From positions 16,690,907 to 16,754,906 of the forward strand of contig NC_049983.1 of NCBI RefSeq assembly GCF_000003815.2: 64,000 nucleotides of DNA. Reading direction: 5' to 3'. This DNA is from Branchiostoma floridae. Its lineage: Eukaryota > Chordata > Leptocardii > Amphioxiformes > Branchiostomatidae. The translations under genes and the position numbers were made by a program. Numbering within the stretch: position 1 is the first letter of the stretch; every line of letters begins with the position of its first letter. Of this stretch, positions 31,870 to 43,400 are shown piece after piece. Below the pieces are notes generated by a model, which saw only the letters and a program-made list of their open reading frames with translations, was not told the DNA's origin and did no database searches.

Positions 31870-34800
31870 TTATACTGTATCGACGTCTTGTCTATTTGCC
31901 CTTATATGTGCATGGACGGCAAACGCCGTTAGAGACGTTACCATGGCAACGCCAAGGACGCTGGACATTTTGAGGACACCTTGGTACTTTTGCCAGATGT
32001 CGAAGAGCTGGACTCGCGCCAAAGCCAGCGAACAGGGGATGAAGGCGTCAGAGTTTCTGGACTCGCGGCAGCGACTGTAGAATTCCGACATAAGAGAGAC
32101 GTTGCTTGTCTTGTGTACTGGATCTATACCTATTTTTAGAAGTGTCATGTTTTCGATTTCTACCCCCTCTCCAACGAGGTAAGCAAGATTGTACAGCCCC
32201 TGGGGGTCTTGTTGTACCGCTGCCTTCGCGTACATTTTTACGGCGGACGACACGTCGCGTTTGCCACCGCATCCGTACCAATGAAAATCGCCCATCTTGA
32301 TTTGCGCGTACGAGCTTGGCCACTCTGCTAGCGTGGACAGGTTGTAGTATTTCCACTTGCAGTCCTTCTCGATGAAATTTTCGGCTAGTCCCTCGGGATT
32401 TTCTTCGCAGAGGTACGCCATATTGAATTCCCCTTGCTCCAAACCCGCCTCCGCAGCGAGAAGGTAGAAGAGCAGCGATTTGGACCAGTTCTTTTGCCGA
32501 AACGCCAGCAGGCCGTTACGCAAAGTTTTGCCGAGCTCGGGACTCATTTCAGCGATGAACCTGGCCCAGATGGCGCCGTTATACGCGTTTCTCTCTTGCA
32601 GACCGTACCCGTTATAAAACATCATGGCGGCCTGGATGGATCCCTCGATGTGCCCCCTCTGCGCAGCCCGCCAGTAACACTCGAACGCTTTCCCCCTGTC
32701 GGGTTTCTTCAGGCCAGGGTAGCCCCCGGACCAGTACAGATGACCGAGGTTGTGTGCGGCATCGTGGTTTCCCTTCCGGTCGGCCTGGTGGAAGTAGTGG
32801 GCCGCTTTGGTGGCGTTCCCCTCGTGGTTGAGCGCGTACCACCCCAGGGCGTTGATGGCGGCGGGACTGCCTAGCTCTGCGGACTTGTTCAAGGTGCTCA
32901 TGGCTTTCTTCACGTTCTTCTCCGTACCTTGTCCCTTCAACATGATGATGCCATAGTCGTACAGAGCCTCTGGGTTCTTCGGTTCTTGCTGCGCGTGCAT
33001 TTCGTAGTAACGGAAGGCGGCCTGAAGGTTTCGCTTAATGCCCTGCTGTCCCCAGAAAAGCATCCGCGCCATGGCGGCCTGGGCGTCGGTAACTCCCTTC
33101 TTAGCCTGGAATTTCAGCCACAGGAAGAGGTCGTCATTTTCGTTGGTGATCTCCTTCAGGGCGTTGGTGTCGGTGAGGCGGATGGTCTCGGTGAAGACGT
33201 CGTCTTCGACGTGCTCGTCGCGATCCTTCTGCGTCTGGTCGGCGATGTTCTTGTAGTAGATGTAGGCGATGTCGTCGTCGATCGGGTAGCCGTCGTACCC
33301 GAAGTGGTGCTTGTGCGCGAGCGACATCAGGCCGAGCTTGCCGCTGAGCTGGGCGGCGAGGAGGCCGTACCTCCAGGCCCGGACCTGGTCGGCCTTGACG
33401 CCGGCGCCAGTGGTGTACAGCACTGACAACAGGTACGCCGCCTTCCCTCCTCGCAGGCACGCAGACTGCCGCAGCATGGGGATAGAACTCACGACCCCTC
33501 TCAGTCCCTCCACGTCAACGGTATCGATGGCTTTCTGGTATAGATGATCAGACAAGTCCTTATCGTGAAGACTGTAGATGCGAGCATACTTTGCAACTTG
33601 TTTTCTAATGAGCGCGTTCGTCGTCACATATTCCTGACTGGCGGGACCGGCATAGACGGGGCAGACCGTTTCAGGGTCAACATATCCACGGCGATACTTC
33701 TTCATCTTCTCTGCATAGAAACTTAAACAGACTCTCCTTCTCAAAACGTCTTCTTTCAGAATCTTGTAATGCCGTAGCTTCACGTTTGTGTATGCCTTGA
33801 ATCCCTCACAGTTCTTGTACTCCTGTGGCAACTCGATTGCAAACATGGCGTCGCTTGCGGGAGGGATGGGTATGACGTCATGCTGAACCACGTGAGTTCG
33901 GTAAATTCTCGCGTGAGCCATGAAGCCCTTGATGGCCTGCAGACCGACGTCCGTCCCGCCGAAAACATGGCGGCCGCTGAAGTCGTCGAAGTAGACGGTT
34001 CTCGGGAAGCGGTCCTCCATGAAGTACTGTTTGGTCAGGTTCGGTCCGTAAGTCACCGTGCTGTTGAAGTAGCTGCCGTCCAGGGTGAAATCAAGGCGAA
34101 ACCATTGGTGGAGGGGGAGTTTGAAAACTGACAGCACCGCGTGCAGCTGTTGCGGAACCATTGATACCTGCGTTAGATCAAAGACAAAATGTAAACATTA
34201 ATAAAAGTTTAATCATTCGGCAGAGAAGTCAACCTACGTCAGAGACATACTTTAAAGGCGAGACCTTAGGATAAAAAACATGGTGGTTAATATGGTCCAT
34301 GGTTCCTACTGCGAATACGAAGCAAAATATAAATGCGTTGTGGGTAATATGTCCAAGTTTAAGACCGCTGACAAATGCGAAAAAACATACTAGTAATTGG
34401 ATATGACAAAGTATGGTCTAGACAAGTGCTGGTGTGTCTATATACCGGCTATATAGATACAGATACGTTAATGGCCTTAACCATTGATCTAGTAAATGCA
34501 GAAATGTTCGCGGTGGATTAATGTTCGCGGTTTCCGCGGTGACGCGGTGACCACTTCACCGCGAACTTAAAACCACCGCGAAAATTTTTCTATTATGGTA
34601 TTAGACTGCAGTGTATGGTGTTACCGCGAACTTAAATCCACCGCGAAAAGTCCCTTTTCCCATTACCGCGAAATTAAATCCCCGCGAACTTAAAGGCATT
34701 TTCAGTATTATCCGCACTGTCTTTCGCTCCAACGCACATGCAGGAGGAAATATGAAGTTCCATATTCAGTGACTTTGTACAAACCTGCACAAACAGGTGT

Positions 34801-37800
34801 CCGGTGTCGGTGACGAAGAGAACCGGAGTGAGGTAGAAGTCGTCCACAGCCGCCTTGTGGTAGATCCCGCACAGGTTCATACTGCAGTACTTCTGCAGGT
34901 ACACCCACACACTCAACGTCCATCTGAAACGGTACGGCAAACAACATGGTAACGTAGCGGTACCAATAAGCGTGCGACCCATTATCGTCTACGGCCGCCT
35001 TGTGGTAGATGCCGCACAGGTTCATACTGCAGTACTTCTGCAGGTACACCCACACACTCAACGTCCATCTGAAACGGTAAGACAACCAACATGGTAACGT
35101 AGCGGTACCAATAAGCGTGCGACCCATTATCGTCTACGGCCGCCTTGTGGTAGATGCCGCACAGGTTCATACTGCAGTACTTCTGCAGGTAGACCCACAC
35201 ACTCAACGTCCATCTGAAACGGTACGGCAAACAACATAGTAACGTAGCGGTACCAAATACCGCGCGGTACACATTATCGTACACATTGGGTCGTGGCCAC
35301 ATGTCGTCTTGTAGGAGAGTAAAATTAAACAACAAAAACTTGGAATACTAGGAAAGGGGGAACAGATCGCAGATTTCTATTTCGCTTCATTCAAATTCTG
35401 AATTACTTACTATATTTAGACTACTTTTCAATGCAATTTAAGTATTAATGGACATCCACTGAAGGCTGTATTACCAATAGACACTAGAACAGATGCAGCA
35501 CTAATATCGAAGGTTAGTTGCCTATTACTATGAAGCCCTGAGAATAAATGTTGACTGTAACTGTCACCCAATATTTGCGACTTTCCCCACGCACTAAGGC
35601 GGTATATCCGGGTTTTGCCGGGCCATTTGCTGTTTTTTGTCACAATGCAGTCTCCCTACTATATCGATCCGTTTCGGAGCTGTAGAGACAACTTACACAA
35701 GCCATTCCTAATCAAACACTACAGGAGAAATATTGTTTATAGCAAGGTGTATGACTTAACATTATTCATTTGGTACAAATTCCTGATCAATATGATGAAT
35801 ATGATAAAAAAAATTAGCACATTCTGGCGCCAGGTTCAGGGCACAAATGAAAATACAGATAGAATTTTGTATATATAGCATATTATTTACATGGAGAAAA
35901 TAATGTTCCCTCATATACATGACTTAGAATAATTTATATTCATTGTTTCCACTCAGCGTAGGCGGTTAGAATTTTTACGACACACGCCAATTAGAGTCCA
36001 TTTATCATTAGCTCTCCTAATTATAAATAATCTTGTAAATCAACAGTTACATTGTTCACGTTTCCCGATAGAATTAATAGTTGGCAAAAGTTCTAGGTTA
36101 TACAATATCAAACATCTCAACCTTTTGTAAATCAGTGGACGATATTAGTTTAGTGGGGCGGTCCCGTAAGGTATACGACTTTAAAAAGACAAACTTCAGA
36201 TTGGAGTTACGTCAATGAATGCAATCAAAGTTTATCTATAGTCTCCTGACTTCGAGGTTAAAGTTTTACCAGTCCTGACAGGCCACTGTTCATACAAAGG
36301 GTGAATTTACGTGGGTGCAAACATGTACTGTACGTAGGTAATATTGGAAACCACAGCAAAGACACGACTGTAGTTACGTGTGTGAAAGTGGTCTCTATGC
36401 GAAGGTAGTTAGCCAAGTCATTCAAATTTGTCGCCCTGAAAGTCGTAGCGACGTCGTAGAGAGAGAGAGAGAGAGAGAGATAGACAGACAGACAGAGTAG
36501 GTGTATACATATATATATAGAGAGAGAGGGGGAGGGATGACAGAAACGACGGCGAACAGTGATATACAAAAACCTTTTCAGTTACGGGAAAACAGAATTT
36601 TGTACAACCCCACGATTGTCCTATGAATGTCGGAACCCTGCAGCTGCAGTCGTGTGACGTACACGTGCGTGTGTGACAGGGCACGAATGGTCATAGATGG
36701 TTGGTTGCGCATGGTTTCTGAGGCATGTGTCATCAACAACTTGTTTAACCATCACAATGCAGCAAAATTGAGTAAGACACATCTACGATTATCATACAAA
36801 TGTAGCAATAAGTGTCGTATATATGTCGTGCGATATTACAAGTGTGTGACAGAGGCCACGCATGGTTTGTTGTGCGTGGTTACTGAGGCATGGCTCATTA
36901 TCAACTCATCTCATCCGGTTCAAAGGAACGCACCTAACGTCACGGGCTGAACAAATATACTAAATCACTAAGAGTGGAGTGGGCTGCAAAAGTAGGCCTG
37001 TGGTTAAAATCTGAGGCCTTTTGGTAACTCTTGCGTAATATGCGCGAAATATGTATACTTCAAGACTTTAACGGCAAAATGTCCTCAGTAATGTATCACA
37101 AACTGTGACATAAGAACACGACACAAATTGTCATGAGTGACGTAGTTCTTTTTTACTGCAAGTGTAATATAGGTCACTCATATTGTTTTCCTTTCAATGT
37201 ATTATTTGAGAAAAAATTGATTTTTTGTGTAATGTTAAATGATCATCCAAAAAGTCACAAAACAAATCTAAAAATCATATAAATCATTTAATTTCGTGCG
37301 GCGTTGGAGTCGAGCATTGCTAAAACTGCCGTCTGTAAATAAATATCACCATAGTTTTATAGATATCGTTATATAAAGTATTCTATTCCGTTGGCTAAAG
37401 TTGGTAGACACTTACCTCGGCCTTGTGGCGATTTCTCCCATGCGTTTCCTCAGAGTAAGGTCCTTAAACTTGGGCAGTTCCTTGACCACCCCGCGTTTGT
37501 GCCCGCCGAAAGCCACGGGAAAGGTGAAGAAGTCGACCACTTCGGGTTCCAGCGAACAGTTCGCGTACTTAAAGTTGTCTGCAAACCTGTCAATAATGTC
37601 AACGTCCCATCTCCAGCATAGTTTGTGGTCTTTCGGGGGTCTGGAGTAAGGGGGGACGGACTTCATAGGGTAGCTGACTTTAGCCAATGATCTAACGTAA
37701 TGGTTCATTTTGTACTGAGTCCACAGCGACTTGTCTATAAGCCAGACCCGCAGCTCCATCGAAGTCACAAAAACGGCTCTCCGAACCAGGCGGTCTTCTC

Positions 37801-38173
37801 TGTAAAGCACGGTGTCTGGGAGCTTCACGCTTACCGTTCGGACTTTGTGTTGCCCCGAAGTCTTTTCGCATTGCCACCTGAATTTGAAGATGTCTACGTT
37901 GTTTCGCACGAGCGAGCTTGCCCGTACGTCCAGACCGAGGATTCGGTCCTTGCTACAGCGGTATTCGACTGGTACCTGTAGGTCCGGGGTGGCGGTGAAA
38001 AACTCCGGCGCGTTCAACACTCGCACGAAGTCCTGTTCTGTTAGGGATTTCTTGTCCACGACCATGGACATTTGTCGCGAGGCTGTCGTGCCTACTCTTC
38101 GGGGTTGTTGTTGTTGTGACGAGGCCAACAGAGTGGCAAAGATTATCGTCCAAAACACAGCGGGCGCCGCCAT
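31870..38173 (-). CDS. SEL1L3: SEL1L3-like protein (sel-1 homolog 3)
   Basis: Three exons: 37416-38173, 34785-34923 and 31870-34167. They join in phases 2 and 0 (AG|ATGG gives RW; CAG|GTATCA) to 1064 codons, close to the 1.1 kb-residue vertebrate protein. The ATG at 38173 opens a signal peptide (MAAPAVFWTIIFATLLASS). Residues to ~420 form the cysteine-containing extracellular region with WTLSVWVYLQKYC...CGIYHK. From ~530 onward are Sel1-type repeats (for example ALYDYGIIMLKGQGTEKNVK, AAHNLGHLYWSGG, MGDFHWYGCGGKRD). A final hydrophobic helix (SSVLGVAMVTSLTAFAV) and a short basic tail end the protein. Sel1 repeats are TPR-like scaffolds; SEL1L proper works in ER-associated degradation, but the biochemical role of SEL1L3 is not established. 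The intron between exons 1 and 2 contains two extra partial copies of exon 2. Confidence 0.9.
34490..34708. mobile_element. MITE, family B (GCGGT-rich foldback)
   Basis: Begins AGTAAATGCAG...GTTCGCGGTGG and ends with ACCGCGAACTTAAA-type blocks and CATTTTCAGTA. Related copies lie at 39451-39627 and 45497-45636. It lies in the intron between exons 2 and 3 of the SEL1L3-like gene. Confidence 0.7.
34841..35275 (-). repeat. 145-bp tandem triplication covering the 5' part of SEL1L3-like exon 2
   Basis: CGTC(C/T)AC(A/G)GCCGCCTTG occurs at 34841, 34986 and 35131, a period of 145 bp. Each unit holds the acceptor side of exon 2 (CCGTTTCAG|ATGGACG), about 83 bp of its coding sequence (WTLSVWV to AAVDD) and ~60 bp of upstream intron. 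Only the unit nearest 34785 continues into the full exon and its donor. The other two keep an acceptor but read into intron. Confidence 0.9.
35336..37415. other. SEL1L3-like intron 1; microsatellite and degenerate duplication
   Basis: (GA)n and (TA)n tracts lie at 36459-36540. A diverged direct duplication (GTGTGTGACAG...GGTTTCTGAGGCATG / AGTGTGTGACAG...GGTTACTGAGGCATG) lies at ~36668-36750 and ~36840-36920. No other exon was found. Confidence 0.5.
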
Positions 38174-39450
38174 TTTGTTTTGACACGTCGTCCAACAGGT
38201 TGGTTGACAGGAGTCGTAGACGATCGATGTCGGTGTGGACGGATCTTTTCAGCGGCTCGAGCGATAACAGAGGACTCCGTCACCCCGCGGGCAAAATCTA
38301 CAATACAGGCAGCCTTCTGATAATCGCCCAAGCAAACAGAATTTTTCCACAGCTAAGGAATCTAAGCATGCGTCGCGTTCTGACCGGTAACAAGTCTTGC
38401 TTGAGGTGCGACAGTCCTAAGTAAACTTCCGGGTCTCCTAGATTGTCAAACGAATCTTAGAAGTCCAAACAGCAGAACGGAGTGAAGTCGTCCGTAACAC
38501 TGACACAAGTCCTTTTACAGATAGTGTTTACGCTAAAACTTGACAGAAGTTGTACCCTGCTGTCTTGCATGTGAAGAAACGATGAAATGAAATAACATAG
38601 GCCGAAAAAGTGTCTGTCCTCAACAAAAAAACTGGACAAGCAAGTGTCGAAACTCTGACGCAACGTCCACGGCCGAACCGTTTTGTAAGTCCTACCCGGA
38701 TTTGTGCCAGAATGCCCGGGACCACATCCCGGAACTCGGTCTGTAAGAGCGCGCAGCCCCGACCTGTAACAGGTGCAGCCGACCCTATTGGTGGAGTGCG
38801 CGCTGAAGTACGTGTCTGTTTGTAGTTGGGGACGGCAGTGGATTTGGGCAAACAGCAAAGACCAACGTCCGCGGTCTGTTTGCTCTCTTAAGCAGCTATG
38901 CTGGCAAAGATTTACACACATATGCCGATAGTGGGACAATGTAAAGTATGAAAACTTTCGCTGTTCAAACAATGATTGTACAAAGGTGATTTTGAGTTAC
39001 GCGAGAGATCCCTTTGAAAAATTGGTATGCGATCTACCCTCTGTATCTATGCATTTCTATTGTATTCATGTTTGTACATCGATTACCAGTGAACATTGAT
39101 GTTTCTAAACGCTCAAGAATTTAACTGTGTAAGGCTTTGCACAGCTATCAAGTAATAATGTCTTTAAAGATTATTTGAAATTTTTATCCAAACCGGAGGG
39201 ACTTTAGTACAAAAGCAAACTAAGTTTATTAATTAATTTTCATTTATTCTCTAGAAGAGCAGGAGAAAGGTACATTTTTTAAAATACTTTGTTTTAAAAA
39301 GGTTCTGTTTAAGACTCTAATGGTACTTATCGAAATCCAAACAGTGAACATCGTGGTAGACAAGCTGTATCAAGTTTATCAGCTATGAAGTATTGACACT
39401 TGGAAAACAAATATCAAATGTGACAAAAATTTAACCTTAATGCACAGAGC
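38174..39450. promoter_or_regulatory. Upstream region of the SEL1L3-like gene
   Basis: The ~100 bp next to the start codon is relatively GC-rich, as for a CpG-type promoter. Several mutually overlapping frames exist around 38457-38972 but none is convincing as a gene. Confidence 0.3.
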
Positions 39451-39627
39451 TACTGTAAATGTATTTAAGTTCGCTGCAGCGGGAAAAAGAACTTTTCACT
39501 GTGGTTTTAAGTTCACAATAGCACCATGCCATGGAAAAATGTTCCACTGGTTTTAAGTTTGTGGTGAAGCGGCCATTGTGAAAATCGCGAACATTTAACC
39601 ACCGCAAAGGTTTCGGCATTTACAGTA
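39451..39627. mobile_element. MITE, family B
   Basis: Terminal inverted repeats TACTGTAAATG / CATTTACAGTA, with internal TTTAAGTTCGC, GTGGTTTTAAGTT and AACCACCGCAAAGG. A complete copy of the family also seen at 34490-34708. Confidence 0.75.
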
Positions 39628-40401
39628 TTATAATCAAAGGTACAAATGTTAGTAAATAGTTAAAACTCTTCCCACATTTTGGGTGTATAAGGCAATGCCT
39701 ACAGGTGTCTACTACAACTTGGCCAGATACTAGTAGTTGTGCAGGCACCAAGGCAAGGGACAAAGCCACTGATTTGAAATACCATACTGTTTTTCATGAT
39801 ACATGTACATGTACAAAATGTATAAGCAAAATCAATGAAGAAATATACCTACAGTCCTGGATAAATACTTCACAGTTTATTTCTGAGAATATCAAGGGTT
39901 CAGTTCAAAGAATATAAACCTATACATAGCAAAAAATACAAACTTATGGGTATCAGCACAAAAACAAAAGAATGGAGGAATTAATTCGAAGTAATCACAA
40001 CTTTTTTGTTTAGATAAACTGCCACAGTTTCTGCAATATTATTACCAATCGGATACAAAGTCAAACACAAAATAAGCCATACAACATTCCAAACCTCACT
40101 GCTGAGATAGCATTTTGGGAAAACAATTCATGACATTGAGTCAGTGTCGCACAGCTGGTAAATTGGCTTGCTTGACAAACCTGCAAGCTCTAAAGGACAT
40201 TTTCCGCAACAATAGTATTGGTCTCCTCTCGATCACTGCACAGTTTTTGGGGATCAGTGGTCAACAAGCTTCGTCAAATGTAACAGTAGGTTTTCAGGCA
40301 AAAATATGGACAACTCTTTGGTGATATTGAGATTTTCCAAGCTTCTGACAATAAACAAATTCAGTCCAAAGTTGTTGACAGTTTGACACCAGGTTTATGT
40401 C
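39628..40401. other. Intergenic / 3' flank of GPKOW
   Basis: AT-rich, no coding exon found. The part nearest 40401 is likely to be the GPKOW 3'UTR. Confidence 0.35.
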
Positions 40402-43400
40402 TCAGTAAGTCTCCACGTCTCCCAGATATTGACAGATGTCATCGTAGCTGACTTTCACTGTTTTTTCTCTGTCCGGCAGGAACTGGACTGTAGCTATGCA
40501 GTTCTTCTTGTCCTTCCCTATAATTTCAGCTTTCTGTAGACGAAGACAAAGATTTCAAAAGTTGTTAGTCTAAATCCTGAAATGTTTAAAGTGGTTTTAT
40601 GTTCATATTTTTTGTAGTGAGAGGTGATTTGTCTTGCATTGTGTTGATAATATTGTTTTAACCGCAAACCTAGAATATCACAAATGTTGCTCTTTCCCTC
40701 CTCCCTGCAAACTTAGATCAATTTACAGTATCATTGAATGTAACATATTTATATTTTATGAAAAGTTTAACACAACTTTTAAATTGAAATTTTATGGTTG
40801 TAACTGGTTGTGTCAAAAATGTTGCAGAAATGTATTACATATTTGGTACTAGTAACAACCAATCAATAGAGGAACAAGAAAAACTTTTTATTAGCTGACA
40901 AGTTACTTTCCAATATGTTTGACTTTATCTACATGTAATTGAATGGAAACCTTCTCTGAAATGCCCAACAAAACATTTTATTAGGTGACAAGTTATTTTC
41001 CAAAATGTTTGACTTTATCTCATTGAATAGAAACCTTCTCTGAAATGCTCCCTTGCCATTAGTAATGCTTACCTGTCCTTTATACTTCCCCCCCACCACT
41101 AGGATGTACCCTGGTTCAGTCTTTGGGATAACAGTTTCCAACATGGGCTGTTTTACACCTGCAAGCAAAGAAAGAAGTCATTACTCAACTGTCAAGTAAA
41201 CTAGCTTCAGTTTTATCATGGAAGCTCATCTGTGTTGGTAGTAATCATAATGCCATGCTAAACTTTCTTCAAACACAAGGGTGTACACAGATCAAATTTT
41301 CAATGACCACTGTCATCTTCTTCAGGATCAATACTGATATTCATTATTCAAGTCATGCTTTCCAACAGAATACTACACATCCGTTTTGGTTTCTATTTGA
41401 TTGATTTCTAAGCTCAGAAGTAGAGAAACAGCTTTACCGTCTATAACTCTCCCATCCTCAGTCACACATGTACAGGTTTCTGCATCTGTTACATCATCTA
41501 TGGCCACCTGGATATGTAGAAAAATACTCTCAATCAATACATGCAGTTTTAGCATTTGATTATTAATAAGTAAAAGTTAATGTTAAGACTTGTCAATCAA
41601 AAATACAACAAACAGCTATATGAATTATTCATTGTTATTTCTTTTAATTAGTAAGCAACTTTGAAATTACTTGCACATGCTACAAAAAGATTTTTAAAAA
41701 TGCCAAAAATACCAATCATTAGAACTATTTGCAGGTTTTTGTGGGAACTCCACTCCAAAATCATGACACTGCAAACATGTGTTTCCATTGTATTAAGACT
41801 TAGTAACAGGTGTGATTCAACTGCAAATTAAAAACTCTACAAATACCTTCTGCCCCCTTACTGTGACATAATGTCCCCATGAAAATAAATGAATTATCAG
41901 TGTATCAAAGAAGGAAAATATGGTACTTAATTTAAGTCATCAAGGATAAAAGTTCCAGTCCATTAACCGACTACATGTTGATACAAAGTATCCTACCTTT
42001 GCGTTGTAATATTTGCCATTCTTGTAGTGTTTATCAATAACACGGACTCTGAGCTGTGGTCTCATCCAACAGGCCTGCTGTACCGGTCTACTCTGACAGG
42101 GGGAGCTTCTGTGCTCCTTACTGGAAACAGATTCATAGTCATCCTCTTTTCTTTTGCTCTTGGACTTACTTTCTCTGCAAGAGGCATAAGTGAAACAATT
42201 CAGTAAAACAAAATCTAGACTTCTCATATTATCATTTCTATATTATGCAGACAATATTGACATTAGCAAATTACTGTTCAAAGCAGCAACACAAATTGTG
42301 AAGAAAATTACCTGTAGTGATCATCATCATGTTTTCTTTTTCTGTCTGATTCCTTTTCTCTATCTCTTCTGTCGTCTCTGTCTTTCCTTCTGTCATCTTT
42401 CCTATCTTCTTTTCTTCTGCCCTTCTCTCTGTGATGTCGGTCTTCGTCTTCTCTATCCCTGTGTCTCTCTTTCTTTCTCTCTTTTTCTCTGGATGAGTTC
42501 CCATTAACTTCTTTCTCTTCTATTGCGAAAACAAAAATAATACAACAGTTTAACCAGGCACAAAATAACCCTTGATCAAGATAATCACAGCTTGCAAATA
42601 ATACCTTAAAAACTTTTCTTTTAAGAAAGCACTCTATTCAGTTCAGTTCAGTTCAGTTCACTCTATTAGATACTATAAATCATGAAATGTTTGTGGAACA
42701 ATCACAATATATGTACCTCCTTTCCACTCTTGAAAATAGAGTCCTCATAAAATCATCTTAGCCCTTTAAATACAGCATCTTTGACAGTTTCAAAGTGTGA
42801 TAACAAAAACATTAATGAAAATTACAAAAAATGATAATAAACATGTATATGTATACATGTAGATATGATACAACATATAGTGACTCACTGATTTTGTGGC
42901 TATTTTTCTTGTATTCCTCCTTGCTGACCACTTGCAGGGCATTCTCGCTGATGTCCAGTGTCTGACCACCCAAGGCGAGGGACACCACAGCCCGGGCCGT
43001 CTCCCCATTCAGACTTTCCACCTATATAAGGAATGGGATGAAAACATTAAAATATGCTAACCATTTTTCTGAATCTGATTCTGAATCAAATAATGCCATG
43101 TTCAGAGAACACAAATGTTTCCCATGGTGCCGTAATTTTATTGGAATCCTATTCTTTTCCCATTCTGGTCTCTGTGATAGGTTTTGCTTGCTTGAAATCT
43201 GCTGTTTGATTTCTGCATTTGTGAATTGCGTGTGTGCTATGTATGTATGTGTGTATGTACATTTGTATGTGTGTTTGTGTAATCACAGACTTGCCATACA
43301 TGTCCCTGTGTGGCCCTGCCAGTATCAGCACATGTGTGTATGTGTGTGTATATGTATGTGTATTTGTGTGTTCCTACCTTGCCATACATGTCCATGTGTG

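Noticed and set aside
32434-33547. Plus-strand frames of 146, 165 and 78 codons
   Set aside because: Antisense of the large SEL1L3-like exon.
34674-35335. Minus-strand frames of 102-139 codons as separate genes
   Set aside because: They read through tandem copies of SEL1L3-like exon 2 and intron sequence.
38457-38972. 171-codon minus-strand frame upstream of the SEL1L3-like gene
   Set aside because: Overlaps two other frames, no recognisable domain and low-quality composition; it could be 5'UTR or spacer.
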